A stretch of DNA of 58,038 nt from Rhodospirillales bacterium (GTDB lineage Bacteria > Pseudomonadota > Alphaproteobacteria > Rhodospirillales > WMHbin7), in contig JACRPC010000005.1 of NCBI GenBank assembly GCA_016214125.1, forward strand, positions 1 through 58,038. The letters run 5' to 3'. Below the pieces are notes generated by a model. The model was not told where the DNA came from. It did not search any database and saw only the letters and a list, made by a program, of their open reading frames with translations. Below are positions 1 through 10,329 of this stretch, in pieces. The position numbers and the translations under genes are program-made. How positions within the stretch are numbered: position 1 is the first letter of the stretch; each line of letters opens with the position of its first letter.

Positions 1-136
1 GCCCGCACTCCGCCGAAAAACCGGGCGGAACAGGGGAAATGGGGCCGAAAAACCGGCCGATGACCCCGCCAGACCGCCTCATGGCAAGCGCCCCAGGCGA
101 GAGCGTCGCTCAAAGGCCGGGTTTTTCCGCAGCCTG
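1..136. other. Non-coding left edge
   Basis: This stretch lies downstream of the minus-strand STAS gene. It is GC-rich with several short self-complementary runs (CCGCC/GGCGG around 11-28, GAGC/GCTC near 100-115). None is followed by a T-run in the minus direction, so I do not call a terminator. A 19-codon ATG frame at 81-140 has no supporting features and is ignored. Confidence 0.5.
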
Positions 137-478
137 TTAGACGGAGTAGGGCGCCGGCGCCATCGCCCGTCCGGGCCAAGGGGAAGGGGCGGTCATCTCG
201 AAATCCTCGCTCCGGAACAGACGCTTGATCTGGTTCTGGAGGCCGTGGATTTCCACCCGCTTGCCGGCCGAGAGGGCGCAGTCATAGACAAACAGCAACA
301 TGCCCAAGCCGGTGCCGTCGAGATGGTCGAGTTCGGACAGGTTGAAGACGCAGAGCAGAGCCGGCGAGGCTTCCAGCCTTTCGGCCAGATCAAGCAGGCG
401 AATTTGGTCGGAATGGTCCATGGAGCCGGAAAACCAGACCGACAGGCCGTTGATGTTCTCTTCGATGCTGATCAACAT
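137..478 (-). CDS. STAS-domain protein (anti-anti-sigma factor-like)
   Basis: A 113-residue protein that is essentially one STAS domain. It has an alternating strand/helix pattern, a central NLSELDHLDGTGLG segment matching the phosphorylation loop of anti-sigma factor antagonists, and a C-terminal amphipathic helix. In SpoIIAA-type proteins the loop carries a phosphorylated Ser; here the equivalent position looks like Thr (DGTG). I chose the ATG at 478 because GGAGG lies at 491-487 just upstream. A longer frame from a TTG at 496 would bury that ribosome binding site inside the gene. It lies 65 bases downstream of the chemoreceptor on the same strand, so the two may be co-transcribed. Such proteins act in partner-switching with HPK-type anti-sigma kinases or modulate chemotaxis signalling. 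No partner kinase is visible nearby, so the pathway is unknown. Confidence 0.8.
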   Translation of the reverse strand: MLISIEENINGLSVWFSGSMDHSDQIRLLDLAERLEASPALLCVFNLSELDHLDGTGLGMLLFVYDCALSAGKRVEIHGLQNQIKRLFRSEDFEMTAPSPWPGRAMAPAPYSV

Positions 479-543
479 GATGGGTTCCTCCTTCAATCGG
501 GGAGAGGCCCATGCCTCTCCCCGCCCCTCCTCGAAAAATCCGC

Positions 544-2565
544 CTAGGCGGCCTTGACGCCCGACAGGAAGTGGTCGACTTCCTGGCGCAGCACCTCGGC
601 ATGACGGGTCAGCTCGTTCGCCGCGTCCAGCACGTTGCCCGCCGCCTTGCCGGTTTCCAGCGACGCCTGGGTGAGCCCGCCGATGTTCGACGAGACTTCC
701 TGGGTGCCGGAAGCCGCCTGCTGGACGTTGCGGCTGATCTCGCCGGTGGCCGCCGTCTGCTCCTCGACCGCGCTGGCGATGGTCGAGGCGATCTCGCTGA
801 TTTGGCTGATGGTGCCGGTGATGCCCTTGATCGCCCCCACCGCCTCGTGGGTCGCTTCCTGCACCGACTGCACCTGGCTCGAGATCTCCTCGGTCGCCTT
901 GGCGGTTTGGTTCGCCAGCCCCTTGACCTCGGACGCCACCACCGCGAAGCCCTTGCCGGCGTCGCCGGCGCGGGCGGCCTCGATGGTTGCGTTCAAGGCC
1001 AGAAGGTTGGTCTGGCTGGCGATGTCGTTGATCAGATTGACCACCTCGCTGATCTTGGAGGCGGCTTCGGCCAGCCCCTCGACCAGTTCGTTGACCCGCT
1101 TGGCCTCGTCGACGGCGCCGTTCGACACTTTCGAGGATTGCTCGACTTGGCGGCCGATCTCCTGGATCGAGGAAGCCAACTCCTCGGCCGCCGAGGCCAC
1201 CGTTTGCACGTTGGTCGAGGCCTGTTCGGAAGCCGCCGCCACCGAGGTGGCCTGCTTCTGGGTCTGCTCGGCGATCGCCGACATCGAGCTGGCGGTCGAT
1301 TGCAGCTCGGTGGCCGCGCTGGCCGTGGCGCTGACCGTGCTGGAAACCGCCTTGTCGAAGGTTTCGGTCAGCTTGCGGATGGTTTCGGCCCTTGCCAATT
1401 GCGCCTGGCGCTGGACTTCCTGCTCGGCCGCCAACTGTTCGGCCTTGATCATGTTCTCCTTGAAGACCAAGACCGCCTTGGCCATGGCGCCGATCTCGTC
1501 CTTGTTGGCGGTGGCCGGAATCTCAACCGTCTTGTCGCCCGAAGCCAAAACGGTCATCGCGCTCGTCATGCCGTTGATCGGCCGCACGATGCCGCGGGCG
1601 ATGACAAAGGCGAAGGCGGCGCCGATCGCCAAGGCAAGCGCCGAGGCAATCAGGTTGAAGAGCTGGGTGGTGTCGACCTCCTTGATCGACTTCGCCATAA
1701 GCTCTTCCAGGAACTTGTCCTGTGATTCCAACGTTTCGGTCGCCAGCTTGCTGAATTCGGTCCCTTCCGCCGTCATGGTGGTGAAGACCAGGACATTGAG
1801 ATCGAGATTGGCCTGGGCGCCGCCGGTGAAGGCCTTGCGGTAGGTCTCGGCCAGTTCGGCGGCCTCGACGGCCTGCCGCTTGCGGACCGGGTTGTGCAGA
1901 CGCTGCTCAAGCGCCTTAGCCATCGCCACGAACAGGTCGAGGCGGTGATTGGCTTCTTTCAAGCCCTCTTCGGTCGGTTCGGCGAAAAACCGATTGGCAT
2001 AGAGCCGGGCCTGCATCAGGGCCTCCATGACCAGCCCGGAATGCGCGGCGGCCTCCATGTCCTTGTCATCCATGGCGGTCTTGACGATCTCGCTCATGTC
2101 GAGGCGGGCCTTGTGGCCGGCATCATTCATTACCTTGTGGGCTTCGCCATTCTTCTTCTTGGACAGTTCGACGACTTTCTCGAAATTGGCCGAGTATTCG
2201 TTAAAGAGAACCTGCATGCGCTTCAAGTTCTCGAGCCGCTTTGGATCGAGCGTATCCTTGATCGCGTCGGGAATATCTTTTCGGAGGCTGTCTTGAAGCT
2301 GCCGGACGGCTTTCAAGTTCGCCTCATGCCCGGTATCGGCGTAGATCAGCACGTTGCGGCGCATTTCGTTAACGTCGCCCTTGATGCCGGAGACCCGGAT
2401 GGCGTTGTCCCCCACCTTGTGGTAGGTCATGAACTCGTGCTCGACTAGATATAGTCCATAATAGCCGATGCCGAATACGCCTGTAAGCAAGATAAGGACA
2501 AGTCCGAAGCCGGCATAGATACGGGTACTTACCAATAGTGAGCTGCTGGTAAGACTACTTTTCAT
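544..2565 (-). CDS. Methyl-accepting chemotaxis protein
   Basis: A 673-residue transmembrane chemoreceptor. From N to C it has a membrane helix at about 17-39, a periplasmic helical sensor region of about 260 residues, a second membrane helix at about 300-322 ([19 protein letters not shown]), a HAMP segment with RPI, and a long signalling domain. The signalling domain carries the conserved hairpin tip near residue 518 ([20 protein letters not shown]). There is no C-terminal CheR-tethering pentapeptide; the protein ends HFLSGVKAA. The start at 2565 is preceded by GGAGGG at a good distance; an in-frame ATG at 2610 has a poor site and would add 15 residues. The ligand cannot be read from the sequence. 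The upstream region is unusually AT-rich. Confidence 0.95.
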   Translation of the reverse strand: MKSSLTSSSLLVSTRIYAGFGLVLILLTGVFGIGYYGLYLVEHEFMTYHKVGDNAIRVSGIKGDVNEMRRNVLIYADTGHEANLKAVRQLQDSLRKDIPDAIKDTLDPKRLENLKRMQVLFNEYSANFEKVVELSKKKNGEAHKVMNDAGHKARLDMSEIVKTAMDDKDMEAAAHSGLVMEALMQARLYANRFFAEPTEEGLKEANHRLDLFVAMAKALEQRLHNPVRKRQAVEAAELAETYRKAFTGGAQANLDLNVLVFTTMTAEGTEFSKLATETLESQDKFLEELMAKSIKEVDTTQLFNLIASALALAIGAAFAFVIARGIVRPINGMTSAMTVLASGDKTVEIPATANKDEIGAMAKAVLVFKENMIKAEQLAAEQEVQRQAQLARAETIRKLTETFDKAVSSTVSATASAATELQSTASSMSAIAEQTQKQATSVAAASEQASTNVQTVASAAEELASSIQEIGRQVEQSSKVSNGAVDEAKRVNELVEGLAEAASKISEVVNLINDIASQTNLLALNATIEAARAGDAGKGFAVVASEVKGLANQTAKATEEISSQVQSVQEATHEAVGAIKGITGTISQISEIASTIASAVEEQTAATGEISRNVQQAASGTQEVSSNIGGLTQASLETGKAAGNVLDAANELTRHAEVLRQEVDHFLSGVKAA

Positions 2566-3034
2566 TTTGCCCTCCATCATTTTGCCAAAGACAGCGTAAC
2601 TTTTATTCATCTTCCTTTGATCTCGTCTTCATTTTTGATGTTCGTCAAGCAGAATTTTGTGAAAATTTTTGCGATATGGAATTCACTTAAATAGGCGATA
2701 AAAAGCCTGTTTAATAAGGATATAATTATAAATTTGGCCCCCTAATCGACTTATCAACAACAGCGTTGTGTTGCCCCGCGATGGCCGACAAATCTCTTTG
2801 GTTGCAAGCTACGTCGATTCTCGTAGTTTAAGAACAGATCAATGGAACCCGTAATCTCTCGCCAGAGGTGAATGCGCGGGCCCATCCGCACTCGAAAAAA
2901 TTCGCTGGTGAATATGTAAAATAACTTATCATATTGATGTTATTTATGCATACGAAACATCATTAATTTGTCATATAAAATCTGTAAGCGTCATGATCGC
3001 GCCTCAAGCAACCGCTCAGGCAGCGGAATCCGCT
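2566..3034. other. AT-rich intergenic region between dnaE and the chemoreceptor
   Basis: A 469-base gap that is visibly AT-rich compared with its GC-rich surroundings, especially at 2640-2760 and 2890-2990. It must hold the promoter of the chemoreceptor, but I cannot assign -35/-10 boxes with confidence. An imperfect inverted repeat AAATAAC (2919-2925) / GTTATTT (2939-2945) is present. No gene, tRNA or obvious terminator for dnaE was seen. Confidence 0.5.
2570..2575 (-). promoter_or_regulatory. Ribosome binding site that decides the chemoreceptor start
   Basis: GGAGGG on the minus strand, four bases before the ATG at 2565. It supports the shorter 673-residue protein over the 688-residue frame. 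Confidence 0.75.
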
Positions 3035-6000
3035 TCAAATTTCCCGTACTTCGCGAACCCCTGGCAATTCGCGCCATTGGGTCAAGGTCGCGGGGCTTAA
3101 GGAAAAGCGCGGCTTCAGATCGATTTCGATTTCCCGATCCTCAAGATGCGCCACCAGAGTTATTTTCGCCCGGCCGCGTCTTTCCTTGCCCAGACTGGTC
3201 TTGATGGCGGCCAGCGGGCGCTCGTCGTCGATGACGATCTTGACGACGGCGGCGCTTTCGGCCGCCGCTTCGTCGAGCGGGCGCACCGATTGGACCAGAA
3301 GCCGGGTCTGGTCTTCCTCCAGCCGGGCGTCGGCGCCGATCAGGAGCGGTTGGCCGCCCTCGATGAGATCGCGCGCCACCGCCAACACTTCCGAGAACAA
3401 GGTGGCCTCGAAGCCGCCGCCGGCATCCGAGAACTGCACGAAGGCGAAGCGGGCGCCCCGGGCCGAGACGCGTTCCTGCTTGCCGATCGGCACCCCGGCC
3501 AGCTTGACCCGCGACGTTCCCCCCGCCGCCAGATGGGCCGGCAGTTCCGAGGCCTTCATGACCGACAGGCGCTCAAGCGCGCCGTGATAGGCGTCGAGCG
3601 GATGGGCCGACAGATAAAAGCCGATGGCGGAGAATTCCTCGCGCAATTTGTCCATCGCCCGCCAATCGGGTTCCTCGGGCAGTTTGAACAGGGTCTTGAC
3701 CGGCGCGGCGCCCCCGAACAGGCTGGTCTGGCCGCTGTCGCGTTCCTGGGCGGCGCGCGCCGCCTCCTGCATCAACAGATCGAGCCCCTTCAACAGCCGC
3801 GCCCGGTTGGCTTCCAGCCCATCGAAGGCCCCTGCGCGGACCAGATTCTCCATCTGGCGGCGGTTGACGGTCTTGGTGTCGAGGCGGCGGAAGAAATCGA
3901 GCAGATCGGCAAACGGGCCTTGCTTGCGCCGTTCCTCGGCCAGGCCGCGCATCGCCTGATGGCCGACATTCTTGATCGCCGCCAGGGCGTAGCGCACCGC
4001 CCCCGCTTCGACCGCGAAATCGGGCTGGGAGCGGTTGACGTCGGGGGCCAGGAGCTTGATGCCCAGCCGGTCGAGTTCCTGGCGGAACACGCCCAGCTTG
4101 TCGGTGTTGCCCATGTCGTAGGTCATCGAGGCCGCCAGGAACTCGACCGGATGGTTGGCCTTCATCCAGGCGGTCTGGTAGGCGACCACGGCGTAGGCGG
4201 CGGCGTGGCTTTTGTTGAAGCCGTATTCGGCGAATTTCGCCACCTGATCGAAGATGTGCGAGGCGGTGGCCTCGTCGACGGCGCGCGCCACCGCCCCATC
4301 GACGAAGGCCTTGCGCTGGCGGTCCATCTCGGCCTGGTCCTTCTTGCCCATGGCGCGGCGCAGGATATCGGCGGACCCCAGCGAAAAGCCCGAGAGCTCC
4401 TGGGCGATCTGCATCACCTGCTCCTGATAGACCATGATACCGAAGGTCTCTTTCAGGATCGGCTCCAGGCGGGGATGCAGATAGTCGGGTACCTCTTGGC
4501 CGTGCTTGCGCTTGATGTAGCTGGGGATGTTGGCCATCGGACCCGGCCGGTAGAGGGCGACGATGGCGATGATGTCTTCCAGCGTGTCGGGCTTCATCTG
4601 CTTCAAGACATCGCGCATGCCGGCGCTTTCCAACTGGAAGATGCCGACCGTATCGCCCTTGCCCAGAAGGTCGTAGGTCGGTCGGTCGTCGAGCGGCAGG
4701 GCGGAAAGATCGATCGTGGCACCCTTCTGGCGGCAGAACTCCACCGCCTTGGCCAGCACGGTGAGGGTCTTGAGACCCAGGAAATCGAATTTCACCAGCC
4801 CGGCGGCCTCCACCCATTTCATCGAGAATTGGGTGACCGGCATGTCGGAGCGCGGATCGCGATAGAGCGGCACCAGCTCGTCCAAGGGTCGATCGCCGAT
4901 CACCAGCCCGGCGGCGTGGGTCGAGGCGTGGCGGTAGAGCCCTTCCAGCTTCTGGCCGATGTCGAGCAGCCTGGCCACCACCGGCTCGTTGGCGCGCATC
5001 TGCTGCAGCAGGGGCTCGGCCGCGATCGCCTCCTTGAGCTTGATCGGCTTGGCCGGGTTCTGCGGCACCAGCTTGCAGATGCGGTCGACCTGGCCGTAGG
5101 GCATTTCCAGCACCCGCCCGACATCGCGCAGCGCGGCGCGGGCCTGCAACTGGCCGAAGGTGATGATCTGCGCCACCCGGTCGCGGCCATATTCCTTCTG
5201 GACGTAGCGGATGACCTCGTCGCGGCGGTCCTGGCAGAAATCGATGTCGAAATCGGGCATCGACACCCGTTCGGGATTGAGGAAGCGCTCGAACAGCAAT
5301 CCGAAGCGAAGCGGATCGAGATCGGTGATGGTGAGCGCCCAGGCCACCACCGAGCCGGCGCCCGAGCCGCGCCCCGGCCCCACCGGAATGGCGTTCTCCT
5401 TCGACCACTGGATGAAATCGGCGACGATCAGGAAATAGCCGGCAAAGCCCATCTGGACGATCATGTCGAGTTCGTAGGCCAGCCGCTCGCGGTAGGGCTT
5501 GGCGGCGTGCGCCTGCTCGCCGGCATCCATGTCGGGCTTGAAGACATGCACCGGCAGGCGGCGCTCCAGCCCGGCCTGGGCCATTTCGCGCAGCGCCTGT
5601 TCCTCGCTGCGGCCCTCGAGCTTGGTGTAGGCGGGCAGGATCGGTTTGCGCTTCTCGGCCATCACCGCGCAACGCCTGGCCACCACCCGCGTGTTGTCGA
5701 TCGCCTCGGGCAGATCGGCGAACAGGGCGCGCATCTCGGCCGCCGATTTGAAGCGGTGTTCGGGCGAAAGGCGGCGGCGCTCGGCCTGCGAGACATAGGC
5801 CCCGGCGGCGATGCAGACCAGCGCGTCATGCGCCTCCTCCATGGCCGAATCGGCAAAGAAGACCTCGTTGGTCGCCACCAGCGGCAGGTCAAGCGCGTAG
5901 GCCAGTTCAAGAAAACCCGGCTCGGTGGCCTGCTCGGCCTCCAGCCCGTGGCGCTGGAGTTCGACATAGCATCGGCCAGCAAAGGCCTGGGCCAGGCCTT

Positions 6001-6499
6001 CCAGATAGGCGCGGGCTTTGTCGAGGGCGCCCTCGCGCAACAGCCGCCCGACCGGCCCGGCCGGCCCGCCGGCGAGCAGGATCAGTCCTTCGGCATGGGC
6101 AACAAGATCGGCCAAGCCGATCTGCGGCGTTTCGCCGGCGTCGGTCGTCAGGTAGGCGTGGCTGGAGAGTTTGCACAGATTGCGGTAGCCGGCGGCGTTC
6201 TGGGCCAAGAGCACCACGGGGTCGGGCTCGGGCCGCCGCCCGTCGCGCATAAGCGCGCCCTCGGCCTCCTCGCGCCGGATCGCCAGTTGGCAGCCGATGA
6301 TCGGCTGCACGCCCGCCTCGGCGCAGGCGCCCGAGAAATCGAGCGCCCCAAAAAGATTGCCGGTATCCGTGATCGCCACCGCCGGCATGCGCTGGGCCTG
6401 GCAGAGCTTGGCCAGGTCCTTGACCTTGATCGCCCCCTCGGCCAGCGAGTAGGCGGTGTGGACGCGCAGATGGACGAAATCGGCGATCGGCTGGTTCAT
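3035..6499 (-). CDS. dnaE: DNA polymerase III alpha subunit
   Basis: The replicative polymerase catalytic subunit, 1154 residues, the usual length for bacterial DnaE. Visible parts are an N-terminal PHP domain beginning with VHLRVHTAYSLAEGA, the polymerase palm with GRGSGAGS near residue 376, and the metal-binding acidic motif PDFDIDF near residue 410. A helix-hairpin and OB-fold region (GFYLSAHPLDAY, KLAGVPIGKQERVSARGARFAFVQ) lies towards the C-terminus. The chosen start (MNQPIADFVHL) lies 31 bases after the hcrB stop; the longer open frame would run into hcrB. No promoter is visible in that short gap. Either dnaE has a promoter inside hcrB or it receives read-through from the hcr operon, which is odd for a replication gene. 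Confidence 0.97.
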   Translation of the reverse strand: MNQPIADFVHLRVHTAYSLAEGAIKVKDLAKLCQAQRMPAVAITDTGNLFGALDFSGACAEAGVQPIIGCQLAIRREEAEGALMRDGRRPEPDPVVLLAQNAAGYRNLCKLSSHAYLTTDAGETPQIGLADLVAHAEGLILLAGGPAGPVGRLLREGALDKARAYLEGLAQAFAGRCYVELQRHGLEAEQATEPGFLELAYALDLPLVATNEVFFADSAMEEAHDALVCIAAGAYVSQAERRRLSPEHRFKSAAEMRALFADLPEAIDNTRVVARRCAVMAEKRKPILPAYTKLEGRSEEQALREMAQAGLERRLPVHVFKPDMDAGEQAHAAKPYRERLAYELDMIVQMGFAGYFLIVADFIQWSKENAIPVGPGRGSGAGSVVAWALTITDLDPLRFGLLFERFLNPERVSMPDFDIDFCQDRRDEVIRYVQKEYGRDRVAQIITFGQLQARAALRDVGRVLEMPYGQVDRICKLVPQNPAKPIKLKEAIAAEPLLQQMRANEPVVARLLDIGQKLEGLYRHASTHAAGLVIGDRPLDELVPLYRDPRSDMPVTQFSMKWVEAAGLVKFDFLGLKTLTVLAKAVEFCRQKGATIDLSALPLDDRPTYDLLGKGDTVGIFQLESAGMRDVLKQMKPDTLEDIIAIVALYRPGPMANIPSYIKRKHGQEVPDYLHPRLEPILKETFGIMVYQEQVMQIAQELSGFSLGSADILRRAMGKKDQAEMDRQRKAFVDGAVARAVDEATASHIFDQVAKFAEYGFNKSHAAAYAVVAYQTAWMKANHPVEFLAASMTYDMGNTDKLGVFRQELDRLGIKLLAPDVNRSQPDFAVEAGAVRYALAAIKNVGHQAMRGLAEERRKQGPFADLLDFFRRLDTKTVNRRQMENLVRAGAFDGLEANRARLLKGLDLLMQEAARAAQERDSGQTSLFGGAAPVKTLFKLPEEPDWRAMDKLREEFSAIGFYLSAHPLDAYHGALERLSVMKASELPAHLAAGGTSRVKLAGVPIGKQERVSARGARFAFVQFSDAGGGFEATLFSEVLAVARDLIEGGQPLLIGADARLEEDQTRLLVQSVRPLDEAAAESAAVVKIVIDDERPLAAIKTSLGKERRGRAKITLVAHLEDREIEIDLKPRFSLSPATLTQWRELPGVREVREI

Positions 6500-6530
6500 G
6501 CCCCCAGGATCAAGGGCCGCTCCCCGTCCG

Positions 6531-7499
6531 TCAAGCCGCCTTCGCCCACAATTCGTCGACCAGCTTGCGGGCCAGGGCAAGCAGCACCCGGCGGCGATAC
6601 TTGGCCGAGGTCACGGTCGATTTCAGCACGTTGGCCTTCTTGCGGAGAGCGGCGACAAGCGTGGTGGCCGCCGCGTCATTCCAGGCCTTGCCGGCCAGAT
6701 CGGCGGTGTCGATCATCAGGGGCGCCGAATTGGTACCGGTGATCGCCACTCGGATCGCGCCGATCCCCGCCTTGTCGCGCATCAAGGCGACCGCGATGCC
6801 GGCCAGCGGAAATTCGATGGCGTCGCGCACCCGCGCCTTGGCATAGGCCGAAACCCAGCCCGTTTGCGACGGCACGAGGATGGCGGCGATCACCTCGCCC
6901 GCCGCCAGGGCCAGATGTTCGGCGCCGTTTTCCTTGTAGAGATCGGCCAGCGCGATCGTCCGAGTTCCCTTGGGCCCCACCAGCTCGGCCTTGGCGTCGA
7001 GCGCCATCAGGGCCGGCGCGATGTCGCCGTGATAGGTGGCGTAACAGCGGTCGCTTTTCACCACCACATGGCATTTGTCGCCCCGATATTTGAGGCAATA
7101 GCCGTTGCCGGCCCGCCACCATTCGCTTTGATTGTAGAAGATGCAGCGGGTGTCTTGGGCGAGATTGCCGCCCAGGCTGGCCTGGGCGCGATGGGTGGGT
7201 CCGGCGACGCCCAACGCCGCCTGGACGAGGGCCGGCGGCGCCAGCGGGTTGGCGGCCAGCGTCTCAATCGTCACCAGGGCGCCGATGCGAAGCCCGCCAT
7301 CCTTGGTCTTTTCGATCGCGTCCAGACCGGCAAGGGCCGACAGATCGACCAGCCGCGCCGGCAGGCCGATGCCGCGCCGCAGATTGGGCAGAAGATCGGT
7401 GCCGCCGGCCAGGGGCCGGGCGCCCTCGTGGGCAAGCGCCTTCACCGCCTCGTCAAGCGTGGCCGGGCGCAGAAGCTCGAATTCGGGAAGGAGATTCAT
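6531..7499 (-). CDS. hcrB: 4-hydroxybenzoyl-CoA reductase, beta (FAD) subunit
   Basis: The flavin subunit (322 residues) of the molybdenum enzyme that reductively removes the para-hydroxyl of 4-hydroxybenzoyl-CoA to give benzoyl-CoA. The N-terminal half is a CO-dehydrogenase flavoprotein fold ([22 protein letters not shown]). The diagnostic feature is the inserted loop with four cysteines at 119, 135, 143 and 152. Known HcrB proteins carry an extra [4Fe-4S] cluster in this loop with the same 16/8/9 spacing. This separates it from ordinary xanthine-dehydrogenase-type flavin subunits. The start overlaps the hcrA stop (ATGA), so translation is probably coupled. It is the last gene of hcrCAB. Confidence 0.95.
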   Translation of the reverse strand: MNLLPEFELLRPATLDEAVKALAHEGARPLAGGTDLLPNLRRGIGLPARLVDLSALAGLDAIEKTKDGGLRIGALVTIETLAANPLAPPALVQAALGVAGPTHRAQASLGGNLAQDTRCIFYNQSEWWRAGNGYCLKYRGDKCHVVVKSDRCYATYHGDIAPALMALDAKAELVGPKGTRTIALADLYKENGAEHLALAAGEVIAAILVPSQTGWVSAYAKARVRDAIEFPLAGIAVALMRDKAGIGAIRVAITGTNSAPLMIDTADLAGKAWNDAAATTLVAALRKKANVLKSTVTSAKYRRRVLLALARKLVDELWAKAA

Positions 7500-9805
7500 T
7501 CCGCCGCCTCCTTGGCATCGAAATAGTCGGCCATCCGCTCGGGACTAAGCGGCAATTGATCGGGTCGGATGCCGGTCGCCTCGTAGACCGCATCCATGAC
7601 GGCCGGCAGGAAGCCGGCCAGCATGCCCTCGCTCGCCTCCTTGGCGCCGAAGGGACCGTTGGGATCGAGGCTTTCGACGATGTGGACCTCGATGTCGGGG
7701 CTGTCCTCGCTGGTCGGCACCCGGTAATCGATGAAGTTGGCGTGCAGCATCCGCCCGTCCTCGAAACGGGTTTCCTCCATCAGCGCCTGGCCCATGCCCA
7801 TCCAGACGCCGCCCTGGATCTGACCTTCGACCGCCAGCGGGTTCAAGGCCTTGCCGACATCGACGGCCACCCAGACCTTCTTGGGCGTCACCTTGCCGGT
7901 GACGGCATCGACCTGGGCCTCGACCACCTGGGCGGAATAGCAGAAGCCCATGGTGGCGCCGATCGCGCTGCCCTTGATGGCCTTCGAGCCCTTGAACTCG
8001 TCGGGACAGAAGAAGGTGCCCTTGACGGTGATGGTGCCGGTCTCGACCAGGGCCGCCTTGACCACTTCGCCGAAGGGCAGGCCCTTGTCCTGACTGCCGG
8101 CGACCATGAAATGCTCGTCCATGGCCACGATGTGCTCGGGCTTGGCGTCGAGCCGCTTGGCCGCCGCCGCGACCAGCTTCTGCTTCAATTCGCCGGCCGC
8201 ATGCAGGGCCGCGTTGCCCACCATGTAGGTGACCCGCGAGGAATAGCTGCCATTGTCCTTGGGAGTCACCGCGCTGTCGGCCGAGATCACCCGGATGCGC
8301 TTCAAGCCGACCCCCAGCACTTCGGCCACCACCTGGGCGGCCATGGTGTTGGAGCCTTGGCCGATGTCGGCGGCGCCGGTCAGCACCACGAGCGAGCCGT
8401 CGAAATCGACCTTGAGATTGACGGTGGCGTCGGGCTCGCCGGTCCAGTGCTTGGGCGTGGTGGTGCCGGAGACGAAATGGGCGCAGCCCAGACCCAGCCC
8501 GCTGCCTTTGGGCATTCTTCCACGCCGTTCGTCCCAACCCGAGGCCTTCTTCACCTTCTCCAGGCATTCGGCCAGGCCGTAGCTCATGATCCGCTGCGCC
8601 AATTGGGTGGTGTAGGGAATGTGGGGCAGCAGATTGCGCTGGCGGGCGACAAAGGGATCGATGCCCAGCTCGGCCGCCATGACGTTGAAGAGATCGTCGA
8701 AGGCGGCCCGCGCATCGACGGTGCCGTGGCCGCGCATGGCGCCGCAGGGCGGCGTGTTGGTGTAGACGCGCCAGGCGTCATGCTTGATCGCCGGCAGTTC
8801 GTAAAGCCCGTGCAGAAGCGAGCCGGTGTAGAGAATGGTGATGATGCCGTAGCTGGCGTAGGCGCCGCCCGGCTGGATGACCTCGGCGTGGCAGGCGGTA
8901 AGCCGGCCGTCCTTCATCATGCCGATCTTCATGTTGATCTCGGCCGCCGGCCGGCCGCGATGCGAGATGAAGGTCTCCTCGCGGGTTTGCAGCGTGCGCA
9001 CCGCGCCTTGGGCCTTCACCGCCAAGAGCGCGGTGATGATCTCGAAGCTCAGGGCCTCGGTGCGGGCGCCGAACCCGCCGCCCAGGAAGGGCTTCACCAC
9101 CCGGATGCGCGCCGTGTCCATTTGCAAGCAGCGGGCGATCTTGAGGTGGACGTAATAGGGAACCTGGGTGGTGGTGTGGATGGTGAGATAGCCGCGCTCG
9201 GGATCGTATTCGGCCAGGCTGGCGTTGGGCTCGATGTGGGCGTGGTTGACCTCGGCGAAGCGGTAGGTCTTCGAGCGCACCAGATCGGATTGGGCGAAAC
9301 CGGCGGCAACGTCGCCGAATTCGTTGTGCACTTCGCGCAACACGTTGTTGGGTTTGTCGGCATGGATCGGCTCGGCGCCCGGCGCCATCGCCTTCTTGGG
9401 ATCGAAATAGGCCGGTAGATCCTCGTACTCGACCACGATCAGCCGCAGGGCCTTCTCGGCGGTGCGCTCGTCGATCGCCGCCACGGCGGCCACCGGATCG
9501 CCGCGATAGCGGACCTTCTCGCGCGCCAGGGGAAATTCGTTCTCGGCAATCGGCAGCACGCCGAAGGGAATGGGCGTGTCCTCGCCGGTGGCGATCGCCA
9601 CCACGCCCGGCAGGGCCTGGGCCTTGGAAATGTCGATCGAGCGGATGCGGGCGTGCGCCTTGGGGCTGCGCAGGATGCGCCCGACATAGGCGCCGCTCAC
9701 AGTCATGTCGGCGGTGTATTTGGCCTTGCCGGTGACCTTCTCGAAACCGTCGATCAGGGGCGTACGGGCGCCGATGGTGCCGTTCTTGGGGATGTGGACG
9801 CTCAT
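7496..9805 (-). CDS. hcrA: 4-hydroxybenzoyl-CoA reductase, alpha (molybdopterin) subunit
   Basis: The large molybdenum-cofactor subunit, 769 residues from the chosen start ([12 protein letters not shown]), the size expected for HcrA. It shows the xanthine-oxidase-family layout: the small a/b hammerhead domain (GKAKYTADM), the Mo-binding region ([17 protein letters not shown]), and the C-terminal FGAKEASEG segment that carries the catalytic glutamate region. The start is fixed by the ATGA overlap with hcrC; the open frame extends about 60 residues further but only over hcrC coding sequence. With HcrB and HcrC it forms the (alpha-beta-gamma)2 enzyme that uses low-potential ferredoxin electrons. 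In this neighbourhood its substrate would come from 4-hydroxyphenylacetate through the Pad enzymes. Confidence 0.96.
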   Translation of the reverse strand: MSVHIPKNGTIGARTPLIDGFEKVTGKAKYTADMTVSGAYVGRILRSPKAHARIRSIDISKAQALPGVVAIATGEDTPIPFGVLPIAENEFPLAREKVRYRGDPVAAVAAIDERTAEKALRLIVVEYEDLPAYFDPKKAMAPGAEPIHADKPNNVLREVHNEFGDVAAGFAQSDLVRSKTYRFAEVNHAHIEPNASLAEYDPERGYLTIHTTTQVPYYVHLKIARCLQMDTARIRVVKPFLGGGFGARTEALSFEIITALLAVKAQGAVRTLQTREETFISHRGRPAAEINMKIGMMKDGRLTACHAEVIQPGGAYASYGIITILYTGSLLHGLYELPAIKHDAWRVYTNTPPCGAMRGHGTVDARAAFDDLFNVMAAELGIDPFVARQRNLLPHIPYTTQLAQRIMSYGLAECLEKVKKASGWDERRGRMPKGSGLGLGCAHFVSGTTTPKHWTGEPDATVNLKVDFDGSLVVLTGAADIGQGSNTMAAQVVAEVLGVGLKRIRVISADSAVTPKDNGSYSSRVTYMVGNAALHAAGELKQKLVAAAAKRLDAKPEHIVAMDEHFMVAGSQDKGLPFGEVVKAALVETGTITVKGTFFCPDEFKGSKAIKGSAIGATMGFCYSAQVVEAQVDAVTGKVTPKKVWVAVDVGKALNPLAVEGQIQGGVWMGMGQALMEETRFEDGRMLHANFIDYRVPTSEDSPDIEVHIVESLDPNGPFGAKEASEGMLAGFLPAVMDAVYEATGIRPDQLPLSPERMADYFDAKEAAE

Positions 9806-10284
9806 TGGGCGGCCTCGCGCGAGCGGCCCTGGGCGGCGGTTTCCACCGCTTCGACGATCTTCACATAGCCGGTGCAGCGGCAGAGATTGCCGGCCAGCGC
9901 CGTCTTGATCTCGGCCGTGGTCGGATCGGGATTGCGGCGCAACAGCGCCTCGGCCGCCATGATCATGCCCGGTGTGCAGAAGCCGCATTGGGTGCCGAGT
10001 TTCTCATGGAAGGCCTGCTGCAAGACGCTCATGCGGCCGTTGGTCACCAGCCCTTCGATGGTCTCGACCCTTTTGCCCGCCACCTGATGCGCCAGGGTGA
10101 CGCAGGCCAGGCGCGGCCGGTCGTCGACCAGCACCGTGCAGGCGCCGCACTCGCCGCCATCGCAACCCTGTTTGGTGCCGGTAAGGCCCAACTGGTCGCG
10201 CAGATAATCGAGCAGCAGCAGATTGGGTTCGACCGCATCCTCGCGCGGGCGCCCGTTCACGGTGACGCGCAAAATCGATTTCAT
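9802..10284 (-). CDS. hcrC: 4-hydroxybenzoyl-CoA reductase, gamma (2x[2Fe-2S]) subunit
   Basis: The small iron-sulfur subunit, 160 residues. The N-terminal plant-type [2Fe-2S] ligands are Cys 41, 46, 49 and 61 ([11 protein letters not shown]). The C-terminal helical [2Fe-2S] ligands are Cys 100, 103, 135 and 137 ([16 protein letters not shown]). It passes electrons between the flavin/[4Fe-4S] subunit and molybdenum. It is the first gene of hcrCAB, with a strong GGGGAGGA site before the start. It overlaps hcrA by ATGA and has a candidate promoter/operator 46-74 bases upstream. CO-dehydrogenase or xanthine-dehydrogenase small subunits share these motifs, but the HcrB loop settles the identity. 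Confidence 0.95.
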   Translation of the reverse strand: MKSILRVTVNGRPREDAVEPNLLLLDYLRDQLGLTGTKQGCDGGECGACTVLVDDRPRLACVTLAHQVAGKRVETIEGLVTNGRMSVLQQAFHEKLGTQCGFCTPGMIMAAEALLRRNPDPTTAEIKTALAGNLCRCTGYVKIVEAVETAAQGRSREAAQ

Positions 10285-10329
10285 TCGGCATTCCTCCCCG
10301 GAAGGGCCGTTCGTTTGGGGTACACAAAA

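Noticed and set aside
81-140. 19-codon open frame at the left edge
   Set aside because: Too short, no ribosome site, no similarity I can see.
511-1725. 404-codon plus-strand frame over the chemoreceptor
   Set aside because: Antisense to conserved signalling-domain codons; product is repetitive and has no domain.
6500-6580. Upstream in-frame start for dnaE
   Set aside because: It would overlap hcrB by 50 bases and adds a non-conserved peptide; MNQPIADFVH is the expected DnaE start.
3146-6742. Open frame of 1198 codons on the plus strand over dnaE
   Set aside because: It is antisense to a certain dnaE and its translation is low-complexity (Gly/Ala/Arg/His-rich), typical of the opposite frame of GC-rich coding DNA.
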